From positions 620,001-684,000 of the forward strand of contig NZ_CP154468.1 of assembly GCF_039545455.1 (NCBI RefSeq): a DNA stretch of 64,000 nt, given 5' to 3'. Below the pieces are notes generated by a model that was given only the letters and a program-made list of their open reading frames with translations, was not told the DNA's origin and did not search any database. A program made the position numbers and the translations under genes. The stretch's first letter is position 1, and each line of letters begins with the position of its first letter. This stretch comes from Brucella sp. BE17 (GTDB lineage Bacteria > Pseudomonadota > Alphaproteobacteria > Rhizobiales > Rhizobiaceae). Shown piece after piece: positions 1-8,386 of the stretch.

Positions 1-289
1 GATTGCGTGTGACGCCCTGCATGACGGCACCCGCAAGCCCAAGTGCGCTACCAGCAACGACTGCAAGGAGCGTGCGCGGGATACGCATTGCGACTGCCGC
101 CTGACCGATGGAATCGACGTAGCCGTCAAGGGCCGCGAGAATATCCGTCCAGCTTACATTGCGCGTGCCCAGTGAAACCGAAAGGAAGCATAAAAGGAGA
201 AGGCAGCACACCACTACGGCCAACCATATAGTCTGCGAACGGCGACCGATACGCTGTATGGGCTTGGCGGAACGGGTGGAAACGGTCAT
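1..289 (-). CDS. FecCD-family iron-siderophore ABC transporter permease (N-terminal part, cut by window edge)
   Basis: The first 96 residues of an inner-membrane permease that moves ferric siderophore delivered by a periplasmic binding protein. The ATG is at 289-287 and overlaps the stop of the upstream binding-protein gene by 4 bases (ATGA), so the two are translationally coupled. A hydrophobic segment lies at about residues 22-41. The stretch RIPRTLLAVVAG followed by LGLAGAVMQGVTRN (about residues 69-96) is the typical FecCD signature after the first membrane span. The rest of the gene lies outside the window, as probably does the ATPase. The family assignment is secure; the siderophore is unknown. 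Confidence 0.9.
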   Translation of the reverse strand, partial: MTVSTRSAKPIQRIGRRSQTIWLAVVVCCLLLLCFLSVSLGTRNVSWTDILAALDGYVDSIGQAAVAMRIPRTLLAVVAGSALGLAGAVMQGVTRN

Positions 290-1329
290 TTTGAATGATC
301 GGCAGCGCCGTCGGAAGGTTTTGCCGATTTTTCAGCTGCATCGGCAAGAAGCGCTACGTAGTCTTTCAATACCCATGAGATTGAAAGTGGGGTCGGGTTC
401 GATGCCGTGCCAAGAGGATTGCGGCCAAGCATGACAATGGCGTTATTGGCAACAACCGGCATTTTGGTAAGCAACGGGTTGGCTTTAAGGGCCGCAAGCA
501 ATTCCGGCCCGCCATAGGTTACAACAATATCCACATCGTCAAAGGCATCGACATATTCAGCGCTGATCGAACCGGAAAACTGGCCGGGTTTCGACGCTTC
601 GACAACGCTTTTTGGCGATTCCAGACCAAGATCATTGAAGAATTTCACCCGCGTATCGTTGGTGGTGTAAAAATTGACCATGCTGAGGTTGGTCGGATCG
701 AGATGGGTTACGAACATTGCCGACTTGCCCTTGAGATGAGGGTAACCGGCAATAGTGGCGGCGATTTCCGCCTCGATTTTCTGGATGAGCGCGTCACCTT
801 CAGCGGCCATTCCCATACCAGCGCTGTTGAGGCGGATCATGTCGCGCCAGTCAGTCGACCATGCCGACTGCGGATAGGCGACCACGGGGGCAATCTGGCT
901 TAGCGTATCATAGTCTGATTGGCTCAAGCCTGAATAAGAGGCAAGGATCACATCCGGCTTTGTTTCGGCGACAGCTTCAAAATCAATCCCGTCGCCTTCA
1001 TCGAACAGAATCGGCTTTTCCGCGCCCAGCTCTTTCAGCTTTTCGGCAACCCATGGCAACAATCCGTCGCCATCATCATCGCCGAAATTGGCAGCCGCAA
1101 AACCCACCGGAACGATACCGAGGGCCAGGGGCACTTCATGGTTGGCCCAAGCCACCGTAGCGATACGCTTCGGCTTTTGCTGGATGGTTGTGGTGCCGAA
1201 CGCGTGTTTTATGACAACTGGATAGGATGTTTTTTCGCCCGCCGACGCTTGACCGGCCACGATCATGGAAACGATCACGGCAACGAATAAAAGGGCGGGC
1301 GTTGATAACAAACGCAAGAACCGGAGCAT
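286..1329 (-). CDS. Iron-siderophore ABC transporter periplasmic substrate-binding protein (FepB/FecB type)
   Basis: A 347-residue periplasmic binding protein of the TroA/FepB class. It captures a ferric siderophore and hands it to the permease encoded immediately downstream (4-base overlap). A signal peptide with a hydrophobic core at about residues 8-25 and a likely cleavage after AGQASA is visible. It is followed by the family pattern FGTTTIQQKPKRIATVAW and an N-lobe/C-lobe layout (KPDVILASYSG near residue 125). The start at 1329 has an AGGGAG ribosome-binding site about 8 bases upstream. It is divergent from the TonB-dependent receptor across a 238-base spacer, so both probably share iron control. 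I could not identify a convincing RirA or Irr box in the spacer. Confidence 0.92.
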   Translation of the reverse strand: MLRFLRLLSTPALLFVAVIVSMIVAGQASAGEKTSYPVVIKHAFGTTTIQQKPKRIATVAWANHEVPLALGIVPVGFAAANFGDDDGDGLLPWVAEKLKELGAEKPILFDEGDGIDFEAVAETKPDVILASYSGLSQSDYDTLSQIAPVVAYPQSAWSTDWRDMIRLNSAGMGMAAEGDALIQKIEAEIAATIAGYPHLKGKSAMFVTHLDPTNLSMVNFYTTNDTRVKFFNDLGLESPKSVVEASKPGQFSGSISAEYVDAFDDVDIVVTYGGPELLAALKANPLLTKMPVVANNAIVMLGRNPLGTASNPTPLSISWVLKDYVALLADAAEKSAKPSDGAADHSK

Positions 1330-1567
1330 GGGGTAACTCTCCCTGCTGATAAAAGTTGGCTCTCAGTCTCAGGTTAAAGAAACGCCGTCAAGTGCGATGC
1401 GAGAACCTTGATGGGCACCGAACGAAATATCCGTGACTTTTTACAAAAAAGCAGATTCTTACAATACTGGATAACTGCTATCAAGTTAAAGCGATCATGG
1501 CTATTTCGAGGCAGGCTCTGTCGCGAAATTTGGGCAATCGCATTTATTCAGCTTCCGGAACATCACC

Positions 1568-3697
1568 ATGCATATTGAAAACACCTTTGATCAAACGAGA
1601 GCGACGCGCCTACGTTATCGCCATGCGATGCTTCTGGGATGTACGGCGCTGGCGCTGCTTCCGGGGATCGCCTTGGCACAAGAAACGGGTACTGGTGCCG
1701 AAACCGTGCTTCAAACCATTACGGTGGACGGAAATGGAGGTGACGATGATTCCCGGTCGATCGTTGCGACGAAGACGACGGTTGCTGGTAAAATGCCTGC
1801 GGAAATTATCGACACCCCCGCTTCTGTTTCAGTGATCACTGCCAAGGAAATTAAGGAGCGCAACGCCCAGACCGTGGAGCAGGTGCTTCAATATACGGCT
1901 GGCATCAATACGGATTACTACGGTTCCGACGATCGTTACGACTATTTCAAGATCCGCGGCTTCGATGCATTTACCTATCGCGACGGACTGGTGATCGGTC
2001 GGCCTTTCGGTGGTGTTCGCGAAGATCCCTTCGCCTATGAGCGCATCGAAGTGCTCAAAGGATCGAACTCCGCGGGCTTCGGCACCTCCCAGCCGGGCGG
2101 TGCGGTAAATTATGTTACAAAGCGGCCGAAAAGTGAACGTTTCGGTGAAGCCTATATCACCGGCGGCTCCTTTAAGCATAAGGAAGTCGGGTTAGATTTC
2201 GGCGATAACATCACCAAGGATGATGAGCTTTCCTACCGTCTTACTGGTAAACTCCAGGCTTCCGATGCCGAATATGATTATTCGCGTAATGACGAAAAGT
2301 TCTTCATGGGCGGCCTGACCTGGCGTCCCGATGCCGCCACAAGCCTCAGTCTCGTCTATGATCATCTCTATCGTAACGGTACGCCCGGCAGTGGCGGCCA
2401 GCCTATCGGTACTGATTTCAGCCGAAGTCGCTTCTTCGGCGAGCCTGATTTCAATTATCGTGGCACGAAGCGAAATTCGCTCACTGCCATGTTCGATCAT
2501 GACTTCGGCAATGGCTTAAGCTTCAGCACCAATGCGCGCTACAGCAAGACGAACAGCACATTCGGTTATGCCTATATCGATGGTATCGATCCGTCCGGCC
2601 CGACCCTTGCCACGCGTTCTTTCTTCGGCAACGAAAACACGACAGAACAATTCATCATCGACTCGCATTTCCTTTATGAAGCGAGCTTCGACAATATCGA
2701 AAGCCGCACGCTGGTCGGGATCGATTATAATAATTTCAAGGAAAAGAGCGCCACGTCATGGGGACCGGCGCCCAGCATAGACTGGGAAAACCCGTTTTAT
2801 TCAGGCGGGCCTGCTTCAACGGCTCCTTACACCAGCACGCAGAACAAGCAGAAAACGACCGGCCTCTATCTTCAGCAGGATACGACCTTCTATGACAAGG
2901 TTATCGTCTCTATCGGCCTGCGTAACGACTGGCTTGATCTCACAGCGAAAAACAGGCTGACGGATGTCACCGAAACCGGTGACCACAGCGAGTTCACCAA
3001 GCGCTTCGGTGTCACCTACAAGGTTACCGACGAGATAGCGCCTTATGTGAGCTATGCCGAAACCGTTGCTCCGGCTGGCGTTGGTGTCGATCCCACAACA
3101 GGCAAGCAATACGAAATCGGTATCAAGTATCAGCCCAATGCGTTCCCCGCACTCTTTACCGCTTCCATCTACGATCTAACGATGGAAAACTTTACGGTCT
3201 ATGACAGTGTTACCTATCTGCCTGCCAGCGTCGAAAAGGTTCGCCATCGCGGTGTCGACCTCGAAGCGAAAGCGGAAGTGACAAAAGATATCAACGTCAT
3301 CGCCGCCTATAGCTACATTGACTCCAAGATTGAGGAGCCCGGCGGTATCTATGACGGCAACCGCCTGTCGATGGTGCCCAAGCACATGGCATCGATCTGG
3401 GGCACCTATACCTGGGAGGGAAGCGGCGCTCGTGGTGATATGACTTTTGGCCTGGGTGCGCGCTATGTCAGTTCCTATTATCTCGGTAATAACAACAATC
3501 CGCAGCCGAAGACCGGCAAAGGTGAATCTAGCGTCGTTTTCGATGCAGCCTACACCTACAACATCAAGGAAAACACCGCACTTCAGGTGAATGTGAGCAA
3601 TCTGTTCAACGAGAAGCATGTCGCCAATGGCGGGGCAGGTGCATTATTCTACAACCCGGGCCGTGAGATTACGGCAACGCTTCGCCAGACTTGGTAA
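1568..3697 (+). CDS. TonB-dependent siderophore receptor
   Basis: A 709-residue outer-membrane receptor for a ferric siderophore. There is a long N-terminal signal ending near ALAQ (about residue 37), then a TonB-box-like LQTITVDG (about residues 47-54). The plug domain follows (about 75-190, with DTPASVSVITAKEI, IRGFDAFTYRDG, ERIEVLKGSNSAGFG and PGGAVNYVTKRP), then a beta-barrel ending in an aromatic residue (Trp709), as expected for outer-membrane assembly. The length is normal for the FhuA/FoxA/FcuA class. The ribosome-binding site before 1568 is poor, and an internal ATG at 1628 would still leave a signal peptide. An AraC-family regulator is encoded convergently downstream, an arrangement often seen for siderophore receptors. 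The ligand cannot be read from sequence; a hydroxamate or catecholate siderophore is possible. Confidence 0.93.
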   Translation: MHIENTFDQTRATRLRYRHAMLLGCTALALLPGIALAQETGTGAETVLQTITVDGNGGDDDSRSIVATKTTVAGKMPAEIIDTPASVSVITAKEIKERNAQTVEQVLQYTAGINTDYYGSDDRYDYFKIRGFDAFTYRDGLVIGRPFGGVREDPFAYERIEVLKGSNSAGFGTSQPGGAVNYVTKRPKSERFGEAYITGGSFKHKEVGLDFGDNITKDDELSYRLTGKLQASDAEYDYSRNDEKFFMGGLTWRPDAATSLSLVYDHLYRNGTPGSGGQPIGTDFSRSRFFGEPDFNYRGTKRNSLTAMFDHDFGNGLSFSTNARYSKTNSTFGYAYIDGIDPSGPTLATRSFFGNENTTEQFIIDSHFLYEASFDNIESRTLVGIDYNNFKEKSATSWGPAPSIDWENPFYSGGPASTAPYTSTQNKQKTTGLYLQQDTTFYDKVIVSIGLRNDWLDLTAKNRLTDVTETGDHSEFTKRFGVTYKVTDEIAPYVSYAETVAPAGVGVDPTTGKQYEIGIKYQPNAFPALFTASIYDLTMENFTVYDSVTYLPASVEKVRHRGVDLEAKAEVTKDINVIAAYSYIDSKIEEPGGIYDGNRLSMVPKHMASIWGTYTWEGSGARGDMTFGLGARYVSSYYLGNNNNPQPKTGKGESSVVFDAAYTYNIKENTALQVNVSNLFNEKHVANGGAGALFYNPGREITATLRQTW

Positions 3698-3735
3698 GGC
3701 AACAGCTGTAAAGTCATATTGGGTCAAGAAAAAAG

Positions 3736-3764
3736 ACCCCGTTCAATGTTTTGGACGGGGTTTT
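3736..3764. terminator. Bidirectional Rho-independent terminator between receptor and AraC genes
   Basis: An 11-bp stem ACCCCGTTCAA / TTGGACGGGGT (one G-T wobble) with a TGTT loop at 3747-3750. It is followed by TTTT on the plus strand and, read from the minus strand, by a run of T (from the AAAAAAG at 3729-3735). It sits between the convergent receptor and AraC genes and can serve both. Confidence 0.88.
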
Positions 3765-4657
3765 CAGCGGAAATTCTGTGAGCGTCGCCAGGCAGCGGGT
3801 GTCTCGCCGATGATCTGGCGGAACGTTTTGGTCAGATGCGCCTGATCGGTGAAACCCAGCTGGGCCGCAACTTCGGCGACACTTATATTGCTGCTGGCAA
3901 GCAGATCCTGCACCAGTTCGATGCGTTTTGCCTGCTGCCATTGTACCGGTGTTTTTCCGGTCGTCTGCTTGAAAACATTCGAAAACCAGCTTTCCGAGAG
4001 GCCGACCGTCGCCGCCATCTCTGAAACGCTCAGGCGGCTGTTTCCACAATTGTTGAAACGGGCGGTGATCTTGTTGATCTGCGCCTGTGTCAGCCTACCG
4101 TACCCCTGTTTGCTTTCATCGTCGGAAATATCCAGCAGGCCCGCCAGAATGCTACCGATAAGACTTTCGGCGAAAAGTGCATGTTTGGATGGGTTCGAAG
4201 TTTCGTCCGCCAAAAGGCGGGCAAGGGTTTCGACAGCACCAATGTCCTGTATTTCAACCGGGCTGCGCAACGCTGCCATTGCCGCAGACGTGCCGAGAGA
4301 CGGGGTGAGGAATTTCAGCAGCCGGTCCTTGTGAAAATGAAGATTGAGGTGTGAAAAACGATGTCCAGCCGTGGTTTTCGTCCACATCGGCACGCCAGCC
4401 GGCATATAGATTGCCCGCATCATTGGGCGATAGCGCTGCGGCATTACGCCGTCACTGTTTGAAATCCGGATATTGTTCGATACGTCGTTGAAAAAAATCA
4501 TGATCCGCGGATCATCGGATACGAAATATCCAAATGCGCCTGAATGGCTTTCGGCTTCCCAGACAACGCTCACAAGCCCGTCGAGCACACGCCATTTGAC
4601 TGGGGCAACCACATGGATGCCTTCTGCGTGCCAGGTCATGGTATGCCAAAAGCTCAA
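3764..4657 (-). CDS. AraC-family transcriptional regulator
   Basis: A 297-residue regulator. The C-terminal third (about residues 195-292) carries the two helix-turn-helix motifs of the AraC/XylS family (RLSVSEMAATVGLSESWFS, then ISVAEVAAQLGFTDQAHLTK followed by FRQIIGETPAAWRR). The N-terminal about 180 residues resemble a cupin-like effector domain without a clear ligand signature. It lies convergent to the TonB-dependent receptor, and AraC regulators beside siderophore receptors commonly activate them with the ferric siderophore as inducer. That role is inference here. The gene ends at the shared terminator. An earlier or later start cannot be excluded because no strong ribosome-binding site is visible before 4657. 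Confidence 0.88.
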   Translation of the reverse strand: MSFWHTMTWHAEGIHVVAPVKWRVLDGLVSVVWEAESHSGAFGYFVSDDPRIMIFFNDVSNNIRISNSDGVMPQRYRPMMRAIYMPAGVPMWTKTTAGHRFSHLNLHFHKDRLLKFLTPSLGTSAAMAALRSPVEIQDIGAVETLARLLADETSNPSKHALFAESLIGSILAGLLDISDDESKQGYGRLTQAQINKITARFNNCGNSRLSVSEMAATVGLSESWFSNVFKQTTGKTPVQWQQAKRIELVQDLLASSNISVAEVAAQLGFTDQAHLTKTFRQIIGETPAAWRRSQNFR

Positions 4658-4814
4658 TGCCGGTATTGCCCCCAGTTGGCGGGATAATCATAGGTGTTTG
4701 TCGGCCGGAAAAGGCAAGCGCTCGCCAGACTCGAATTTTAATATGAGTATAAATATCATATTTATTTTTCATGGCAAGCCTCGAGCGGTTTCTCATGAGG
4801 TCCGACGATGTGGG

Positions 4815-5732
4815 TCAGCGGGTTGCGTTTTCCTCGACAAGTACAGGTGCTGGTTCTGAAGTGGCGACGACGGGTGGATGGTCGATGCCGCGCTGTCGTT
4901 CACGGATAAAGGTGAAAAGCCCTGAAATGATAATGAGAACAATGCCGATCATCATCGGCAGGTCGATGTGGTCGTGAAAGATGAAATAGCCAAACAGCAC
5001 GGCCCATATCATCTGGCTATATTGAGGAGAGGCGATGGCGCTGGCAGGAGCACGCTGTGCTGCCAGCATCAGCAGTATATTGGCAATCGCGGCAAGAAGA
5101 CCGTAGCCGGCCAGATAAACCCATTGCATCGTGTCAGGCGCTTCATATGACGGTAGCATCAGCGTGCCGCAGATGAAAATCGGTCCGACAAGCCCGCTGG
5201 TATAAAGCGAGATACGTTTTTCATTTTCACCCATCAGGCGAAAGATGATGATGCTGATAGCTCCGCTCATGCCCCCGGCAAGCGCGCCGAGATGCCCAAT
5301 CGATAATTCGCGGAAGCCAGGACGCAACACCACCATGACGCCTGCAAAGCCGATTGCGACGGCAAGCCAGCGCCGCCATCCGACCTGCTCCTTAAGAAAA
5401 AACATGGACAAGATAGTCACGAAGGCTGGCAGCAGAAAGATCAACGCAAAAGCTTCGGCCATGGAAAGATGCGTGAAGGCGGTAACACTGCCTATCACAC
5501 CCATTGCTGCCGTCGCTGTGCGCAGGAGCCACATCTTGCGGTTTGTAGTGCGGAACATGTCAAGCCATTCGTCTCCCTTCTTCTTGGTGAAGGGAACGAC
5601 TAGAAGTCCCATAACAGCGCCGTAAAAGCCGATTTCATAGGGTGACAGAGTGCCGTCGAGGAACTTGACGCACGCGTCGCTGATCGCAAAAGCGGCATAG
5701 GAGACGAAGGCGAGGAAAATACCGTAAAACAT
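4815..5732 (-). CDS. DMT superfamily (EamA) membrane transporter
   Basis: A drug/metabolite transporter with ten hydrophobic segments in two EamA repeats (about residues 1-140 and 150-285 from the chosen start), with the family feature FLKEQVGWRRWLAVAIGFAG at the end of repeat one. I chose the ATG at 5732 (305 residues, MFYGIFLAF...) because it begins just before the first membrane span and gives the usual family length. The open frame extends to an ATG at 5915 (366 residues), with GAGG only one base away from that codon, and a third ATG lies at 5843. None of the three has a well-spaced ribosome-binding site. The substrate is unknown, and nothing in the neighbours suggests one. Confidence 0.85.
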   Translation of the reverse strand: MFYGIFLAFVSYAAFAISDACVKFLDGTLSPYEIGFYGAVMGLLVVPFTKKKGDEWLDMFRTTNRKMWLLRTATAAMGVIGSVTAFTHLSMAEAFALIFLLPAFVTILSMFFLKEQVGWRRWLAVAIGFAGVMVVLRPGFRELSIGHLGALAGGMSGAISIIIFRLMGENEKRISLYTSGLVGPIFICGTLMLPSYEAPDTMQWVYLAGYGLLAAIANILLMLAAQRAPASAIASPQYSQMIWAVLFGYFIFHDHIDLPMMIGIVLIIISGLFTFIRERQRGIDHPPVVATSEPAPVLVEENATR

Positions 5733-5993
5733 GACAGCTGCCGCGACCACAAAAGTGAGAGAAGAGAAACGTAAGCGCGCTGGCGTCAGCTTGCGCCTGC
5801 TGCCTGTCCAATAGTGGATTACCAAAGCATTGGCAAAAGACATTTTTACGAAAAGAGGGTGATAAGACCCCGAAATTGCGCTTTTTTTAAGTTTGCAGCC
5901 CCCTCGAAAACGCATGCCTCATTTGCAATCATATCTCTGGTGAAAATTTAGCCAAAAGCTTATTTGTTAGTCATCCCAACGAGGAGAGAGCAA

Positions 5994-6131
5994 ATGAACA
6001 TTCGTCAGAAATTCAATCAATATGTATCCCGTCGCCGCGCAGTGCGTGAACTCGGTGCAATGGACGACCATCTTCTTGCCGATATCGGCGTGTCGCGGTC
6101 GCAGATTCAGAGCGCAGTTTTCGGTCGCTGA
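5994..6131 (+). CDS. DUF1127 (YjiS-like) small protein
   Basis: A 45-residue basic protein, MNIRQKFNQYVSRRRAVREL followed by GAMDDHLLADIGVSRSQI. The spacing of Arg-rich helix, L, DDxxLxDIGxxRxxI matches DUF1127, a family of very short alphaproteobacterial proteins. Members of this family have been linked to RNA turnover and to phosphate and carbon metabolism in Agrobacterium and Rhodobacter. The start is fixed by GAGGAGAG 5 bases upstream, and a strong terminator follows 55 bases after the stop, so this is a monocistronic gene. It is too short for most gene finders. Confidence 0.88.
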   Translation: MNIRQKFNQYVSRRRAVRELGAMDDHLLADIGVSRSQIQSAVFGR

Positions 6132-6186
6132 ATGCAGATGGCGCGTCTCAAAATAGATCGCCCATTGACTGCAACGGAAGTGAAGT

Positions 6187-6222
6187 AAAAGCGTCGGTTT
6201 TCCACCGACGCTTTTGTTTTTT
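6187..6222 (+). terminator. Rho-independent terminator of the DUF1127 gene
   Basis: A perfect 12-bp stem AAAAGCGTCGGT (6187-6198) / ACCGACGCTTTT (6204-6215) with a TTTCC loop, followed by GTTTTTTT. Confidence 0.93.
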
Positions 6223-6514
6223 TATAATTATTTTGATCTTACCTTCAGGCGCGAAGCGTTTAAATCGCTTTTTCATCCAGCCTCACCAGTCATTCCCTTT
6301 CAGAATGTGTTAATAAGCAGGCATTCTCATGGCGCAATTGTGTTTTTTCTGTCATGAGGTGTATGGAAAGAAACCTGCGAAAACCGTGGGGAATCATATC
6401 ATTCTGGCAATCCCTGGGGACTGCTTCTGGTTCATGCGTGGCGAGGACGTTGCAAGACGGATTTTGCCTGTGAAGCAGAAATCCGGTGACAGGCGGTATT
6501 GCCTTGGAGGCAAG
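6223..6514 (+). other. Non-coding leader region upstream of the purine permease
   Basis: About 290 bases between the DUF1127 terminator and the NCS2 permease start. The permease frame stays open back to 6329, but no ribosome-binding site supports an earlier start and the extra sequence does not look like this family. Visible structure: a small AAGCG/CGCTT hairpin with T tail at 6254-6273, and a GCCTGT (6466-6471) / ACAGGC (6489-6494) stem enclosing about 17 bases, about 15 bases before the ribosome-binding site. This could be a regulatory leader. I do not recognise a known riboswitch class in it. Confidence 0.4.
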
Positions 6515-7807
6515 ATGCTTGAGAAGTTGTTCAAACTGAAGGAACATGGGACAACAGTCAGAACGGAAGTAATCGCCGGTGTGACGACCTTCCTGACCAT
6601 GTCCTACATTATCTTCGTCAATCCGGACATCCTGTCGACGACGGGAATGGATAGAAACGCTGTTTTCGTGGCGACCTGTCTCGCTGCGGCGCTGGGCTCC
6701 ATCATCATGGCTTTCGTCGCCAACTGGCCGATCGGCATGGCACCGGGCATGGGGCTTAACGCCTTTTTCGCCTTCACGGTCGCTGGTGCCATGGGCTTCA
6801 CCTGGCAGCAGGCTTTGGGTGCCGTCTTCATTTCGGGCGTCATCTTCCTGATCCTGACTGTGACGGGCGCTCGCCGCTGGCTGGTGGATGGTATTCCTCA
6901 TTCTCTTAGAAGCGCCATTGCCGCCGGCATCGGTATGTTTCTGGCGCTGATCGGTCTAAAGAGTGCGGGCATCGTGGTTGGCAATGAGGCAACGCTGGTC
7001 GCGCTTGGTGATCTGACCAAGCCGGGAGCACTGCTTGCTATTTTTGGTTTCTTCCTCATCGCCGTGCTTGATGCGCTCAAAGTTCGCGGTGCGATCCTGA
7101 TCGGCATTCTGGCTGTCACGGTCGTGTCTATCGCGCTTGGCATCAGTCAGTTCAATGGTGTCTTCTCGGCGCCACCAAGTCTCGCTCCGACCTTTTTGCA
7201 GCTCGACATTATGGGCGCGCTGCATACTGGCATCCTGCATGTGATCCTTGTCTTCGTGCTGGTCGAGGTCTTTGACGCCACTGGCACGTTGATCGGTGTC
7301 GCCAAACGCGCCGGTCTCATAGCGCCTGAAAAGCCGAACCGTCTCGGGCGCGCGCTTTTTGCCGACAGCACAGCCATCCTCGGTGGTTCGCTACTCGGCA
7401 CATCGTCGACCACCGCCTATGTCGAAAGTGCAGCCGGTGTACAGGCTGGCGGGCGTACCGGCCTGACGGCACTGGTTGTCGCGGTTTTGTTCGTGGCAGC
7501 ACTCTTCATCTCGCCGCTTGCTGGTTCGGTTCCTGCCTATGCAACGGCACCTGCGCTCCTCTATGTCGCGTGCCTGATGATGCGCGAACTCACGGAAATC
7601 GAATGGAGTGAAGTGACTGAGGCGACTCCTGCTGCATTGACGGCGCTGGCGATCCCCTTCACTTATTCCATTGCCAACGGTCTCGCTTTCGGCTTCATTA
7701 GCTATGTGATTATGAAGACATTTACCGGAAAATTTCGTGATGTTCATCCGGCGACCTGGCTTGTGGCGGCGCTATTCGTCATCCGCTTTGCCTTCTTTCC
7801 CGAATAA
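6515..7807 (+). CDS. NCS2-family purine (adenine/guanine/hypoxanthine) permease, AzgA subfamily
   Basis: A 430-residue inner-membrane nucleobase:proton symporter. The start at 6515 (MLEKLFKLKEHGTTVRTEV) has a strong TTGGAGG ribosome-binding site and gives the family length; the open frame upstream adds 62 unrelated residues. Diagnostic AzgA features are FLTMSYIIFVNPDIL near residue 28, the NCS2 signature around GMAPGMGLNAFFAF (about residues 75-90), and the second conserved half-site LGTSSTTAYVESAAGVQAGG (about 295-315). There are about 12-14 hydrophobic segments. It stands about 3.6 kb from an adenine deaminase gene, which fits purine salvage, but the two are not in one operon. Which purine it prefers cannot be read from the sequence. 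Confidence 0.92.
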   Translation: MLEKLFKLKEHGTTVRTEVIAGVTTFLTMSYIIFVNPDILSTTGMDRNAVFVATCLAAALGSIIMAFVANWPIGMAPGMGLNAFFAFTVAGAMGFTWQQALGAVFISGVIFLILTVTGARRWLVDGIPHSLRSAIAAGIGMFLALIGLKSAGIVVGNEATLVALGDLTKPGALLAIFGFFLIAVLDALKVRGAILIGILAVTVVSIALGISQFNGVFSAPPSLAPTFLQLDIMGALHTGILHVILVFVLVEVFDATGTLIGVAKRAGLIAPEKPNRLGRALFADSTAILGGSLLGTSSTTAYVESAAGVQAGGRTGLTALVVAVLFVAALFISPLAGSVPAYATAPALLYVACLMMRELTEIEWSEVTEATPAALTALAIPFTYSIANGLAFGFISYVIMKTFTGKFRDVHPATWLVAALFVIRFAFFPE

Positions 7808-7879
7808 GGCATGTCATGCAAAAGTGATGCCGGGCATTCGTGTCCGGCATCCGTTCTTGAATAATCTAAGAGGATATTG

Positions 7880-8380
7880 ATGCTGCGAATGATCGTTATG
7901 GGCGTTTCCGGCTCGGGGAAATCCACCGTCGGCGAAAAGATCGCGGCTGCGCTGCATCTGCCTTTTCTGGAAGGTGATAGCCTGCATCCCAAAGCCAATG
8001 TCGAGAAAATGTCGGCTGGCATTCCATTGGAAGATGCCGACCGTTGGTCATGGCTCGATGAAGTCGGCGCACGTCTTGCCACCGCACCTGACGGCATCGT
8101 AGTGTCCTGTTCGGCGCTGAAGAAGAGCTATCGCGACCGCCTGCGTGCGGCTGCCGATGCGCCGGTTCTCTTCATTTTTCTCGATGGCAGTTTTGAAGTC
8201 CTGCACGACCACATGGGCCATCGCTCCGGGCATTTCATGCCTGTTTCAATGCTGGAAAGCCAGATTGCGACATTGGAAAGTCCGGTTGGCGAGCCTTTTG
8301 TCTTCCGCAGCGATGTAGCTGATCCGGTTGAGAAAATCGTTGCTGACAGCCTCGACTGGATACGGTCGCAAAAACGTTGA
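7880..8380 (+). CDS. gntK: Gluconokinase
   Basis: A 166-residue cytoplasmic P-loop kinase that phosphorylates D-gluconate to 6-phosphogluconate. The Walker A motif GVSGSGKST is at about residues 8-16, EGDSLHPKANVEKMSAGIPL (about 30-49) and DRWSWL are typical of thermoresistant-type gluconokinases, and SCSALKKSYRDRLR (about 75-88) is the conserved kinase segment. The start is the ATG at 7880 with AGAGGA 6 bases upstream; a TTG three bases earlier is less likely. The gene stands alone 72 bases after the permease and ends 6 bases from the convergent SLC13 transporter. The length is normal and no gluconate transporter is adjacent. Confidence 0.93.
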   Translation: MLRMIVMGVSGSGKSTVGEKIAAALHLPFLEGDSLHPKANVEKMSAGIPLEDADRWSWLDEVGARLATAPDGIVVSCSALKKSYRDRLRAAADAPVLFIFLDGSFEVLHDHMGHRSGHFMPVSMLESQIATLESPVGEPFVFRSDVADPVEKIVADSLDWIRSQKR

Positions 8381-8386
8381 TAGCGC

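Noticed and set aside
1330..1567. Iron box (RirA/Irr) between binding protein and receptor genes
   Set aside because: Only a weak GATA-N5-TATC dyad at 1470-1482 and short repeats were visible; none matches the known boxes well enough to report.
6329..6514. N-terminal extension of the purine permease
   Set aside because: The added 62 residues are Cys-rich and unlike the family, while a strong ribosome-binding site sits directly before 6515.
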